From: Hyphomicrobiales bacterium
GTDB taxonomy: Bacteria > Pseudomonadota > Alphaproteobacteria > Rhizobiales > GCA-2746425
Reading direction: 5' to 3'
DNA: 15,270 nucleotides
Assembly: GCA_002746425.1 (NCBI GenBank)
Contig: NVXB01000005.1
Location: 32,118-47,387 of the forward strand
A program made the position numbers and the translations under genes. Within the stretch, counting starts at the first letter, position 1. Each line of letters starts with the position of its first letter. Below are positions 1-7,153 of this stretch, piece after piece. A model generated the notes under the pieces. It was given only the letters and a program-made list of their open reading frames with translations. It ran no database searches and was not told where the DNA came from.

Positions 1-477
1 AAATCCGCCCGCGCGGCAACGCAATTGCCGGCTTTGCGCAAGGATTTCATGATCGAGCCTTATCAGGTCTACGAAGCGCGAGCATGGGGCGCAGATTGCA
101 TTCTTATCATCATGGCCTGCACCAGCGATGACGATGCCAAAGCGCTGGAAGAAACCGCAAGCCTTTTGGGCATGGACAGCTTGATTGAGGTGCATGACGA
201 AGCGGAGCTGGAACGCGCGCAAACGCATCTGTCCTCAACGCTGCTGGGCATCAACAACCGCAACCTCAATACCTTTGAGACCAGCCTTGCGACCAGCGAG
301 CGTCTGTCCAAACTCGTTGATAGCGGCAAGATTTTGGTCGGCGAATCCGGCATTAACACCCACGCAGATATGGTTCGGCTGAAAGCCTGCGGCATCAACA
401 CGTTTCTGGTGGGCGAAAGTCTGATGCGTCAGGACGATGTTGAAGCCGCCACCAAACGTCTCTTGAACGGAGCCTAA
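1..477 (+). CDS. trpC: Indole-3-glycerol phosphate synthase, 3' part (N-terminus outside window)
   Basis: TrpC closes the indole ring of tryptophan: it converts carboxyphenylamino-deoxyribulose 5-phosphate to indole-3-glycerol phosphate in the cytoplasm. The reading frame is open from base 1 (it starts KSARAATQ), so the TTG at 25 is not a real start and about the first 110-120 residues of a protein of roughly 270 lie to the left. Seen in order are LRKDFM with the catalytic lysine, YEARAWGADCILII, LIEVHDEAEL with the conserved glutamate, GINNRNL, VGESGI and the phosphate-binding end GTFLVGESLMR. These cover the second half of the TIM barrel. The stop codon touches the moaC ATG (TAAATG), so the two genes are almost certainly co-transcribed and translationally coupled. 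Identity is secure; only the left end is missing. Confidence 0.96.
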   Translation, partial: KSARAATQLPALRKDFMIEPYQVYEARAWGADCILIIMACTSDDDAKALEETASLLGMDSLIEVHDEAELERAQTHLSSTLLGINNRNLNTFETSLATSERLSKLVDSGKILVGESGINTHADMVRLKACGINTFLVGESLMRQDDVEAATKRLLNGA

Positions 478-957
478 ATGCCCAATCTTACCCATTTAAA
501 TAAGCGCGGAGACGCGAACATGGTTGATGTTGGCGATAAAGCCAGCACGCACCGCATTGCCATCGCTGAAGGCTTTGTGCGGATGCTGCCCGACACGCTC
601 AAAATGATCCTGTCCGGCAACGCCAAAAAGGGTGATGTGCTGGGCACCGCGCGCCTTGCGGGCATTATGGCCGCCAAGAAAACCCACGAATTGATCCCGC
701 TTTGCCATCAATTACTGATCACCAAGATCGACATCACCATCGAGCCGGACGAGAAAAACTCCACCATTCGCATTAGTGCGCTGGTGCGGGTCAATGGCCA
801 GACCGGCGTTGAAATGGAAGCGCTTACCGCAGTCTCCATCGCCTGCCTGACGATCTATGATATGGCCAAGGCTGTGGATCGCGGCATGCAGATTGAAGGC
901 ATTCGTGTGCTGGAAAAAAGCGGCGGAAAATCCGGCCTCTATAAAGCTGAAGAATAA
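478..957 (+). CDS. moaC: Cyclic pyranopterin monophosphate synthase MoaC
   Basis: MoaC works with MoaA in the first step of molybdenum cofactor synthesis, turning the 3',8-cyclo-GTP product of MoaA into cyclic pyranopterin monophosphate. The 159 residues match the usual length (about 160). Visible landmarks are LTHLNKRGDANMVDV at the N-terminus, KGDV with Lys51, the LIPLCH segment around residues 72-77, TGVEMEALTA (109-118), IYDMAKAVD with Asp128 and Lys131, and the closing EKSGGKSG. Lys51, Asp128 and Lys131 correspond to catalytic residues known in the E. coli enzyme. The start follows the trpC stop with no gap, and a GGAG inside the last trpC codons (469-472) is the likely ribosome binding site. 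moeA follows 28 bases later in the same direction. Confidence 0.97.
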   Translation: MPNLTHLNKRGDANMVDVGDKASTHRIAIAEGFVRMLPDTLKMILSGNAKKGDVLGTARLAGIMAAKKTHELIPLCHQLLITKIDITIEPDEKNSTIRISALVRVNGQTGVEMEALTAVSIACLTIYDMAKAVDRGMQIEGIRVLEKSGGKSGLYKAEE

Positions 958-985
958 GACCCGGAATTTATCGGAAAAGACCATC

Positions 986-2197
986 ATGTCCCTCCTTCCC
1001 GTTGCCACAGCCAGACAAAACATATTATCCGCCGTCAAAACGCTTCCAACAGAACAAGTTGCGCTGGATGATGCGCATTTGCGGGTATGCGCGGAAGATT
1101 TGCGTGCCCAACGCACCCAGCCGCCCTTTCCCAGTTCCGCCATGGATGGCTATGCCGTGCGCCATAGCGATATGGCTAAACCTGAGCACACGCTGACCGT
1201 TATTGGAGAAGCAGCAGCCGGCCATGTGTTTGAAGGCAATGTTGGCGCGGGGCAAGCTGTGCGGATTTTCACCGGCGCGCCGGTGCCTGAAGGCGCTGAT
1301 ACCATCCTTATTCAGGAAGACGCCGAGATAATGTCTGCGGGCAACATCCGGGCAACCGAGGTGCTGGCAAAAGGCGCATTCATCCGCAAAGCCGGTCTGG
1401 ATTTCAACCAAGGCGATGTGCTAATCCAAGCGCATACCCAGCTTCGATCCGCGCATATGGCCCTGCTGGCCAGCATGAACATGCCGCAAATTCCCGTCGT
1501 CAAAAAACCTCGCATTGGCGTGCTGGCAACAGGCGATGAACTAGTGATGCCGGGCGAGGATATCGGCCCCGGCCAGATCGTCGCATCCAACAATTTCGGC
1601 ATCGCCGCGCGTATTCGCGAACTTGGCGGCATACCTATTCCGCTTGGTATTGCCAAAGACACCGAAGCCTCGCTGATGGCCGCGCTAGAGCAGGCCCGCG
1701 CCGCCCATTGCGATGCCATCGTCACCCTTGGCGGTGCCTCGGTTGGCACCCATGATCTGGTGCAATCAGCGTTTGAAAAGCAGGGCCTCAATCTCAATTT
1801 CTGGAAAATCGCCATGCGCCCCGGCAAACCACTGATGTTTGGCAATATCGGCGATATGCTGTTCATTGGCCTGCCCGGCAATCCAGTGTCCAGCATGGTC
1901 TGCACCGAGCTGTTTCTGGTGCCCATGATCCGAAAATGGCTTGGCCAAAACACCGAGCTGAGCTTTATCAAAGCCCGCCTGACATGCGATCTGCGCCAAA
2001 ATGACCGCCGCGAAGATTATTTGCGCGCGACGTTGAGCCCCAGCGCCGTTGATGACAGCCTGCCCGATATATCGCCCTTCGAAAAGCAGGACAGCTCCAT
2101 GCTGGCGACCTTTACCAAAGCTGGTGCACTCATCAAGCGGGCACCGCATGCACCGCCCGCTGCCAAGGGCGATATTGTGGATGTTTTACTGCTCTAA
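986..2197 (+). CDS. moeA: Molybdopterin molybdenumtransferase MoeA
   Basis: MoeA inserts molybdate into adenylylated molybdopterin, the last common step of molybdenum cofactor synthesis. The frame is open further upstream, but ATG 986 gives a 403-residue protein whose N-terminus (MSLLPVATARQNIL) and length fit the family (about 400-410); earlier starts would run deep into moaC. Motifs in order: PSSAMDGYAVR (about 49-59), RIFTGAPVPEGAD (93-105), RIGVLATGDEL with the SNN segment (176-203), TLGGASVGTHD (247-257) of the molybdopterin-binding MoCF domain, KIAMRPGKP (274-282) and GLPGNPVSS (295-303). The C-terminal beta-barrel domain fills the rest. A purine-rich GGAAAAG lies about 8-13 bases before the ATG. 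It is the last gene of the trpC-moaC-moeA unit; no strong terminator follows it. Confidence 0.96.
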   Translation: MSLLPVATARQNILSAVKTLPTEQVALDDAHLRVCAEDLRAQRTQPPFPSSAMDGYAVRHSDMAKPEHTLTVIGEAAAGHVFEGNVGAGQAVRIFTGAPVPEGADTILIQEDAEIMSAGNIRATEVLAKGAFIRKAGLDFNQGDVLIQAHTQLRSAHMALLASMNMPQIPVVKKPRIGVLATGDELVMPGEDIGPGQIVASNNFGIAARIRELGGIPIPLGIAKDTEASLMAALEQARAAHCDAIVTLGGASVGTHDLVQSAFEKQGLNLNFWKIAMRPGKPLMFGNIGDMLFIGLPGNPVSSMVCTELFLVPMIRKWLGQNTELSFIKARLTCDLRQNDRREDYLRATLSPSAVDDSLPDISPFEKQDSSMLATFTKAGALIKRAPHAPPAAKGDIVDVLLL

Positions 2198-2235
2198 AGC
2201 GCACAAATTCAAAGTTTTTCACGCCAACCCTTGCA

Positions 2236-2250
2236 GAACATGTCAGGAAC
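2236..2250. promoter_or_regulatory. LexA (SOS) operator 1, GAAC-N7-GAAC
   Basis: The bases read GAAC-ATGTCAG-GAAC, which on the other strand is GTTC-N7-GTTC, the direct-repeat SOS box known for alphaproteobacterial LexA. Both half-sites are exact. It lies 88 bases before the lexA start, so it fits autoregulation of lexA. Confidence 0.8.
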
Positions 2251-2259
2251 ATCTATGGT

Positions 2260-2285
2260 GTTCATGGTTTGTACATGTTTGATTC
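2260..2285. promoter_or_regulatory. Possible second LexA operator with a degenerate third half-site
   Basis: GTTC-N7-GTAC (2260-2274) differs from the alphaproteobacterial SOS box by one base. A further N7 leads to ATTC (2282-2285), so three half-site-like tetramers repeat every 11 bases. A weak sigma70-like pair overlaps it: TTGTAC at 2269-2274 and TATCAA at 2292-2297, 17 bases apart. That placement would let LexA block polymerase. The promoter call is an inference; the spacing is seen directly. Confidence 0.5.
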
Positions 2286-2337
2286 TTACTCTATCAACAT
2301 GCACATAATGTAGCGATTTGCTTGGGATTTTTAGAAA

Positions 2338-3066
2338 ATGCTGACGCGGAAACAACATGAACTGCTGATGTTCATTCATGAACGCCTGAAGGAATCAGGC
2401 ATTCCTCCTTCTTTTGACGAGATGAAAGTTGCACTGGATTTGAAGTCTAAATCCGGCATTCACCGTCTCATTGTGGCATTGGAAGAGCGCGGATTTCTGC
2501 GCCGCATGCCCAACAGAGCGCGGGCGATGGAGATTATTCGCCTGCCGGATTCGGTCGCTCCGGGGCTTTCAGCGCCGCGCAGCAAAGGCTTTTCACCCAG
2601 TGTTATTGAGGGCAGTCTGGGCCGTAAGCCTGTTGAGGTTGAGCCCAGCAATATTACGCGTGAGGCTTCATCCGATGAGCGCTCCAGCATCTCTGTTCCC
2701 GTCATGGGCCGGATTGCAGCTGGTACCCCCATTTCTGCGATCCAAAGCCATACCCACACCATCCCCATTCCCATTGATATGCTGGGCACCGGAGAGCATT
2801 TTGCTCTGGAAGTGCGCGGCGATTCCATGATTGATGCGGGCATTCTGGACGGCGATACCGTGTTAATCAAAAAATCCAACTCAGCGGATTCTGGCGATAT
2901 TGTTGTCGCTCTGATTGATGATGAGGAAGCGACCTTAAAACGCTTGCGCAAAAAGGGTGGCTCTATCGCGCTAGAAGCGGCCAACCCTGCCTACGAAACA
3001 CGGATTTTTGGACCGGATCAAGTTTCGGTTCAAGGCAAACTCGTCGGCTTGCTCAGAACCTATTAA
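2338..3066 (+). CDS. lexA: SOS repressor LexA (self-cleaving)
   Basis: LexA represses DNA-damage genes until RecA filaments trigger its self-cleavage. The 242-residue protein starts with MLTRKQHELLMFIHERLKES and a winged helix-turn-helix through about residue 70 (GIPPSFDEMKVALDL, KSKSGIHRLIVALEERGFL, MPNRARAMEI). A linker of about 45 residues follows; the protein is longer than E. coli LexA (202), as is usual in alphaproteobacteria. The S24 peptidase domain shows the Ala128-Gly129 cleavage site in RIAAGTPI, the nucleophile Ser163 in RGDSM, and the general base Lys201 in EATLKRL. All catalytic parts are present, so the repressor should be functional. ATG 2338 is the only start that keeps the conserved N-terminus. 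It has SOS-box operators upstream and a hairpin terminator downstream. Confidence 0.97.
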   Translation: MLTRKQHELLMFIHERLKESGIPPSFDEMKVALDLKSKSGIHRLIVALEERGFLRRMPNRARAMEIIRLPDSVAPGLSAPRSKGFSPSVIEGSLGRKPVEVEPSNITREASSDERSSISVPVMGRIAAGTPISAIQSHTHTIPIPIDMLGTGEHFALEVRGDSMIDAGILDGDTVLIKKSNSADSGDIVVALIDDEEATLKRLRKKGGSIALEAANPAYETRIFGPDQVSVQGKLVGLLRTY

Positions 3067-3115
3067 GTACCAGCAGAACGCCAGTTGATTGGGGTTCTGC
3101 CTGATAAAATTGCTT

Positions 3116-3147
3116 AAGTGCAGGCTATTCAATGGCCTGCACTTTTT
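3116..3147 (+). terminator. Intrinsic terminator after lexA
   Basis: AAGTGCAGGC (3116-3125) pairs perfectly with GCCTGCACTT (3135-3144) around a 9-base loop, and three further Ts follow the stem, so the T run covers 3143-3147. This is a textbook rho-independent terminator for lexA, 49 bases after its stop. On the opposite strand the T run is missing, so it should act mainly on plus-strand transcripts. A weaker hairpin (GCAGAAC 3073-3079 with GTTCTGC 3094-3100) precedes it. Confidence 0.85.
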
Positions 3148-3226
3148 GGTTTTGTCACCAGTTTGGTGCTGATAGTTCGCATTGACGGACGTTCTGCGGC
3201 GCACGAACCATAAGTTTATGAGCGCG

Positions 3227-3700
3227 TTAGTTTTTGACGATTGGCAGATATTCCAGCGGCAGATTGCTGGTGTTTTTAATCTCTTCCATCGCAAAAGCAG
3301 AGCTGACATCGGCGATATCAATCTTCTCAATCAGCTTTTTGTAAAACTTGTCATAGGCTTCAATGCTTGGCACAGCTATCTTGAGCAAATAATCCACCTG
3401 TCCGCTCATCCGATAGAACGAAACCACTTCGGGAAATTCACTGATCAACTCCGCAAAACGGGTCAGCCATTCTTTGGTGTGTTGATTGGTGCTGATCGAC
3501 ACAAACACCGTCACGCTTGAGCCAACCATGGTCGGATCAAGAATGGCAGCGCGGGATTTGATGATCCCGTCTTCTTCCATTTTCTGGATACGGCGCCAGC
3601 AGGGCGTGGTCGACAAGCCAACACGCTTGCCAATTTCAGCAACAGGTACGGTGCAATCCTTTTGCAGAATTGCCAATATGCCACGATCAATACGGTCCAT
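3227..3700 (-). CDS. Lrp/AsnC family transcriptional regulator
   Basis: A 157-residue DNA-binding regulator, normal length for the Lrp/AsnC family. The N-terminal helix-turn-helix (about 5-50) begins MDRIDRGILAILQKD and contains AEIGKRVGLSTTPCWRRIQKMEEDGIIKSR, a typical recognition-helix region. The C-terminal RAM ligand-binding domain (about 62-150) includes PEVVSFYRMSGQVDYLLKI and the YDKFYKKLI helix. Members form octamers and respond to amino acids or related small molecules; the effector here cannot be told from sequence. The start ATG 3700 has GAAGG six bases upstream. It is convergent with lexA and stands alone. Such regulators often control an adjacent divergent transporter or catabolic gene, but here the upstream neighbour lies on the same strand, so the target is unknown. 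Confidence 0.93.
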   Translation of the reverse strand: MDRIDRGILAILQKDCTVPVAEIGKRVGLSTTPCWRRIQKMEEDGIIKSRAAILDPTMVGSSVTVFVSISTNQHTKEWLTRFAELISEFPEVVSFYRMSGQVDYLLKIAVPSIEAYDKFYKKLIEKIDIADVSSAFAMEEIKNTSNLPLEYLPIVKN

Positions 3701-3788
3701 AGGGAGCCTTCATTGCTGATTAGATATCTGCTCTATCTTTACAGGATTGAGCAATAGACATCCAGATTGTAATATGTTTTGGCCGTGC

Positions 3789-4421
3789 CTAGCCGACCAG
3801 TCGCGAGACTTGAGATTTCAAGATAGGTAACAGCTCTTCAGAAAACCAGAGGTTCTTGCGAATCCAGCCATTGTTTCGCCATGATGGATGCGGCAGCGGC
3901 ATCATCGCGGAGCCATTAGAGCAATCGCCATCCCCTAAATACTCACGCCATGCCATCACTGTATGGGTCAGGTTTTTCTTGCGTTTGTCTCCAAGATGAA
4001 ACGCCTGCGCATACTGCCCCACCAGCAAAATCAGTTCCAGCTGAGGCATTTGATCAAACACCGCTTGCTGCCAAGTATCCTCGCATTCTTTGCGCGGTGG
4101 TAAATCACCGCCGCGCGCATCTTGCCCTGGAAAACAAAACCCCATTGGCACAATCGCAACGCGGCTCTGATCGTAGAAAACATCTTCGTCAATGCCGAGC
4201 CAATCCCTCAGCCGCACGCCCGATGGATCTGTAAAGGGACGACCGGATGCATGCACCTTTGTTCCTGGTGCCTGCCCGCAAATGCAAAGTCGCGCAGTGC
4301 GGGAAACCTGCAAGACGGGTCTTGGCTCATGAGGAAGCGGTGTTTTGTAAGGTTTTTCGATACAAATTCGGCAAGCCGAAATGCTCTTCTGTAGCTGCGT
4401 TAAATTTCGCGACTGTTCCAA
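3789..4421 (-). CDS. Uracil-DNA glycosylase family protein (HPS-motif type)
   Basis: A 210-residue member of the uracil-DNA glycosylase superfamily, probably a base-excision repair or related enzyme. An N-terminal cysteine pair (ACRIC, about 16-20) precedes a first active-site motif GQAPGTKVHASG (49-60), then FTDPSGVRLRDWLGI, a VPMGFCFPG stretch, LLVGQYAQ (132-139) and the C-terminal PLPHPSWRNNGW (175-186), the HPS loop of the superfamily. I place the start at TTG 4421, with GAGG nine bases upstream and 16 bases after the nuclease stop. The first ATG in frame, 4520, would add 33 unlike residues and overlap the nuclease by 83 bases. It is the last gene of a cobT-nuclease-glycosylase unit. Superfamily membership is firm; true uracil excision activity is not shown by sequence. 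Confidence 0.86.
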   Translation of the reverse strand: MEQSRNLTQLQKSISACRICIEKPYKTPLPHEPRPVLQVSRTARLCICGQAPGTKVHASGRPFTDPSGVRLRDWLGIDEDVFYDQSRVAIVPMGFCFPGQDARGGDLPPRKECEDTWQQAVFDQMPQLELILLVGQYAQAFHLGDKRKKNLTHTVMAWREYLGDGDCSNGSAMMPLPHPSWRNNGWIRKNLWFSEELLPILKSQVSRLVG

Positions 4422-4437
4422 AGCTATCCGCCTCGCT

Positions 4438-4968
4438 CTACATATCGTGTTTGCGCCGGTATTCCTGCGGCGTGTCAAATTCTGTACTCCAGATACCACG
4501 CTTGGCCAAAACCGCAGCAACCTCTATCGGCCGGAACGCGCCATAGGCAATCGCCCAGCCATCAAACACCATTTGTGCGTTTATGGAGTTGGTAAAGCCC
4601 GGAAAGCCTTTGCGCTGCACCTCGCCGCTGCTTTGCGGCGTATCCCACTGGCATTCCACCAAAATACGGCCGTATTTATCATTTCCCTCAGACGCACATG
4701 AGATGTTTTGGCCTTCAAGCAAGGCTTGCAAATGCCGCTTGGCCTGCTGGCCGCACGGCACAGCCTTGCCATATTTTACGCATGTCTGGTTGAGTTCCGG
4801 GGCATCAATACCCACCAGCCGATAACGTTTATCGCCTTGCTTGAGCGAGTCGCCATCCACCACGACAAAGCCATCCAGCTTTTCCCAAGAACTGCCGCTA
4901 AACCAATAGACAGCAAAACCAACGGATAGCAGAAATATCAGTGTTTTGAGATAGTCTTTCAGGCGCAA
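4438..4968 (-). CDS. Membrane-anchored thermonuclease (SNase-like) family protein
   Basis: A 176-residue protein with an N-terminal hydrophobic segment (about 9-23, KTLIFLLSVGFAVYWF) that should act as a signal anchor, placing the rest in the periplasm. The SNase/OB-fold domain follows: VVVDGDSL (35-42), RYRLVGIDAPEL (48-59) and DKYGRILVE (97-105). Arg50, Asp55, Glu58 and Arg101 line up with the calcium-binding and catalytic residues of staphylococcal nuclease (Arg35, Asp40, Glu43, Arg87), so the active site looks complete. The start is a TTG only 3 bases after the cobT stop; the hydrophobic N-terminus supports it because no ATG lies nearby in frame. No good Shine-Dalgarno is visible, so it probably depends on coupling to cobT. 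Likely substrate is extracellular or periplasmic nucleic acid. Confidence 0.9.
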   Translation of the reverse strand: MRLKDYLKTLIFLLSVGFAVYWFSGSSWEKLDGFVVVDGDSLKQGDKRYRLVGIDAPELNQTCVKYGKAVPCGQQAKRHLQALLEGQNISCASEGNDKYGRILVECQWDTPQSSGEVQRKGFPGFTNSINAQMVFDGWAIAYGAFRPIEVAAVLAKRGIWSTEFDTPQEYRRKHDM

Positions 4969-4971
4969 AAT

Positions 4972-6003
4972 CTAACCGTTATCACCGGTGGAAACACCCG
5001 CCTGATCAAAGGTCGCCATGCCCGAATGTGCTAATGCAGCAGATTTCACGATGCCAGCGGCAAGCGCAGCGCCGCTGCCCTCTCCAAGCCGCATGCCCAA
5101 ATCCAGCAAGGGTTTTTTGTTCAATATTTTCAATACTTTGCCATGCGCCTTTTCATCAGACAGATGAGAGAACATGCAATGATCAATGGCGTCGGCTTTA
5201 ATCGCGTGCAGGATCGCGGCGGATGCCGTGGCGACAAAGCCATCGATGATGACCGGAATGCGCTCCACGCGCGCTGCAAGAATGGCACCGCACATAGCGG
5301 CAATTTCGCGCCCGCCCAAGCGGCGCAACACTTCCAATCCGTTGCCCTGGCTGACATTGGCGCGGCCAACGGCGCGGCGCACCACATCGGCCTTGTTGCG
5401 CATTGCTTCTGCATTAATGCCAGTACCTGCGCCAACCCATTCCTCGGGTTTGCCGCCAAACAGCGCGCAGAAAATGGCTGCAGCAACTGTTGTGTTGCCA
5501 ATACCCATTTCGCCGATGCACAGCAAATCAGTCCCGCCAGCAATAGCTTCCATGCCAAAGGCCATGGTGGCGGCACAAGTCTGCTCGTCAAAAGCATCTT
5601 TAAGGGTGATATCTGGCGTTGGCACATCCAGCGCCAGATCAAACACTTTTAGGCCCAGATCATTCGCAAGGCATAATTGGTTGATCGCAGCGCCACCGGC
5701 AGAAAAATTCTCAACCATTTGTTGCGTTACGCTTGAAGGAAAAGCAGAAACGCCCTGCTCTGCAACACCGTGATTAGCAGCAAAAATAGCCACCAATGGA
5801 CGGGTGATTTGTGGTGGAGCCTTGCCCTGCCAAGCGGCAAGCCATTCCACAATATCTTCCAAGCGGCCCAGGGAACCTGCAGGCTTTGTCAGCATTGCAT
5901 CACGGGCGCGCACCGCCTCAACAGCTTCTGTCACCGGCGCGGGCAGGTTCCGGATCAAATCACGAATGTCCTCAAATGGAAGACCAGAGACCGATGACGT
6001 CAT
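4972..6003 (-). CDS. cobT: Nicotinate-nucleotide--dimethylbenzimidazole phosphoribosyltransferase CobT
   Basis: CobT activates the lower ligand of vitamin B12 by moving the ribose phosphate of nicotinate mononucleotide onto 5,6-dimethylbenzimidazole (named CobU in the aerobic Pseudomonas denitrificans scheme). The 343 residues match the usual length. Visible landmarks: DAMLTKPAGSLGRLE (35-49), FAANHGV (74-80), the loop FPSSVTQQMVENFSAGGAAINQL (89-110), CIGEMGIGNTT (162-172) with Glu166, GAGTGI, IIDGFVATASA (252-262) and MRLGEGSGAALA (304-315) with the catalytic base Glu308. The start ATG 6003 has AGGA about five bases upstream. It is divergent from cobS, which uses its product, and heads the unit that continues into the nuclease and glycosylase genes. 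Confidence 0.96.
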   Translation of the reverse strand: MTSSVSGLPFEDIRDLIRNLPAPVTEAVEAVRARDAMLTKPAGSLGRLEDIVEWLAAWQGKAPPQITRPLVAIFAANHGVAEQGVSAFPSSVTQQMVENFSAGGAAINQLCLANDLGLKVFDLALDVPTPDITLKDAFDEQTCAATMAFGMEAIAGGTDLLCIGEMGIGNTTVAAAIFCALFGGKPEEWVGAGTGINAEAMRNKADVVRRAVGRANVSQGNGLEVLRRLGGREIAAMCGAILAARVERIPVIIDGFVATASAAILHAIKADAIDHCMFSHLSDEKAHGKVLKILNKKPLLDLGMRLGEGSGAALAAGIVKSAALAHSGMATFDQAGVSTGDNG

Positions 6004-6042
6004 AATTCCTAAACCTATTACTCGCGTTTACAGCAAATCAGC

Positions 6043-6089
6043 TGCATTGCATTGGTTGGCGTGATTCTTTTCAAATGCTAAGCAATGCA
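6043..6089. repeat. 8-bp inverted repeat in the cobT/cobS divergent intergenic region
   Basis: TGCATTGC (6043-6050) and GCAATGCA (6082-6089) are perfect inverted copies separated by 31 bases, centred between the divergent cobT and cobS starts. The position would suit a shared operator or a transcript hairpin, but no regulator is known from the sequence and an 8-bp match can arise by chance. Confidence 0.4.
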
Positions 6090-6134
6090 TTCGATCTATA
6101 AAGCTCATACCCACAGACGCAAGATGGCAATTTG

Positions 6135-6953
6135 ATGAATTCCGAAAACGACACCCCGGACCCGGCGCTGCTGCAACGTGTTGTGGCCATGCCGGTAGAT
6201 TTTTTGAGATGCCTGGTGTTTTTCACCAGAATACCAGTGCGCTGGGATTTGGGCAGCAACATCCGCATGGAAAGCACATCACAAGCTTTTCCCCTCGTGG
6301 GCCTGCTGGTGGGGGGCATTTCCGCATTTGTGCTGGCGGCAGCCCATGTGGTTGGTTTGCCCGCTCTGCCCAGCGCGATTTTGGCGGTTGCAACGCAGAT
6401 ATTGCTGACCGGCGCAATGCATGAGGATGGCTTGGCGGATACAGCAGATGGGTTTGGCGGCGGACACAGCAAAGAGCGCAAATTAGAGATCATGAAAGAC
6501 AGCAGCCTTGGCACCTACGGCATGCTGGCCTTGCTTTTGACCCAAATGCTGCGGATTAGCGTGGTTTCGGGCCTGCTTTCTATCGGCGTGCTTTACGGCG
6601 TTGTTGGCATCATCAGCGCCGCCATGTTCTCCCGAGCTGCCAGCATGAATATCTGGCACACCCTGCCCCATGCGCGCGATGATGGCTTGTCGCAATCGGT
6701 TGGCAGACCAGACCGCAAAGCACTGAGCATTGCGTGGGCAAGCACGATAATTGTGCTATTTCTTTACCCTGTATGGCTGTTTGACATCGGTGCCACCTTG
6801 ATAAATTTATTTGTCTGTATCGGGCTGAATTTGGCATTTCAAATACTGTGCCGCAGGCAAATTGGTGGCCAAACTGGCGATACAATAGGGGCTTCTCAGC
6901 AATTGGTGGAACTTGTATTTCTGTGCGGTTTGCTTATCTCAGTAAGCAGCTAA
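6135..6953 (+). CDS. cobS: Adenosylcobinamide-GDP ribazoletransferase CobS
   Basis: CobS joins alpha-ribazole (or its phosphate, made from the CobT product) to adenosylcobinamide-GDP, the last assembly step of adenosylcobalamin, at the inner membrane. The 272-residue protein has the family signature MHEDGLADTADGFGGG (about 95-110) with Glu97, Asp98, Asp102 and Asp105 as metal and substrate ligands. FLRCLVFFTRIPV (23-35), FPLVGLLVGG (52-61) and DSSLGTYGM (122-130) also fit. Several hydrophobic helices are visible, as expected. I chose ATG 6135; a TTG directly before it adds one residue and cannot be excluded. It is divergent from cobT, 131 bases away start to start, and is followed by the DUF1289 gene. 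No cobalamin riboswitch is visible in the short leader. Confidence 0.95.
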   Translation: MNSENDTPDPALLQRVVAMPVDFLRCLVFFTRIPVRWDLGSNIRMESTSQAFPLVGLLVGGISAFVLAAAHVVGLPALPSAILAVATQILLTGAMHEDGLADTADGFGGGHSKERKLEIMKDSSLGTYGMLALLLTQMLRISVVSGLLSIGVLYGVVGIISAAMFSRAASMNIWHTLPHARDDGLSQSVGRPDRKALSIAWASTIIVLFLYPVWLFDIGATLINLFVCIGLNLAFQILCRRQIGGQTGDTIGASQQLVELVFLCGLLISVSS

Positions 6954-6976
6954 AATTAGGAATACAGCCAACAACA

Positions 6977-7153
6977 ATGCAAACGCCGTGTCAAAATATT
7001 TGCCAGATTGATGAAGCCACGCGCCTTTGCCTGGGCTGCGGGCGCAGCTTGCGCGAAATTGGCAGTTGGACCCAGCTAAGCAATGACGAGCGATCCGATA
7101 TTATGGCGCAATTACCCGCAAGGCTGATCCAGTTTAGCGAGCTAAAACAATGA
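6977..7153 (+). CDS. Small DUF1289 family protein with four conserved cysteines
   Basis: A 58-residue protein starting MQTPCQNICQIDE. It has the DUF1289 pattern: Cys5-x3-Cys9, then LCLGCGRSLREIGSW with Cys18-x2-Cys21, and a helical tail NDERSDIMAQLPARL. The four cysteines could bind zinc or another metal, but this is an inference; the family has no established function that I can name with confidence. ATG 6977 is the first start giving the conserved N-terminus; longer forms would run into cobS. The SD is poor (an AGGA lies too far upstream, about 16 bases). Its stop overlaps the next gene's start by four bases (ATGA), so translation of the protease is likely coupled to it. Confidence 0.85.
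   Translation: MQTPCQNICQIDEATRLCLGCGRSLREIGSWTQLSNDERSDIMAQLPARLIQFSELKQ

Noticed and set aside
25..477. TTG at 25 as the start of a complete 150-residue gene
   Set aside because: The frame is open to base 1 and the upstream residues fit TrpC, so this is a truncated gene and not a short one.
857..985. Longer MoeA beginning inside moaC
   Set aside because: The extra 43 residues are moaC sequence read in another frame, and ATG 986 gives the family's normal N-terminus and length.
3182..3520. Plus-strand reading frame of 112 codons opposite the Lrp gene
   Set aside because: It is a shadow of the Lrp/AsnC gene; no family motifs and no ribosome binding site.
6004..6134. Cobalamin riboswitch in front of cobS or cobT
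   Set aside because: The region is only 131 bases for two divergent genes and I see none of the conserved B12-box sequence.
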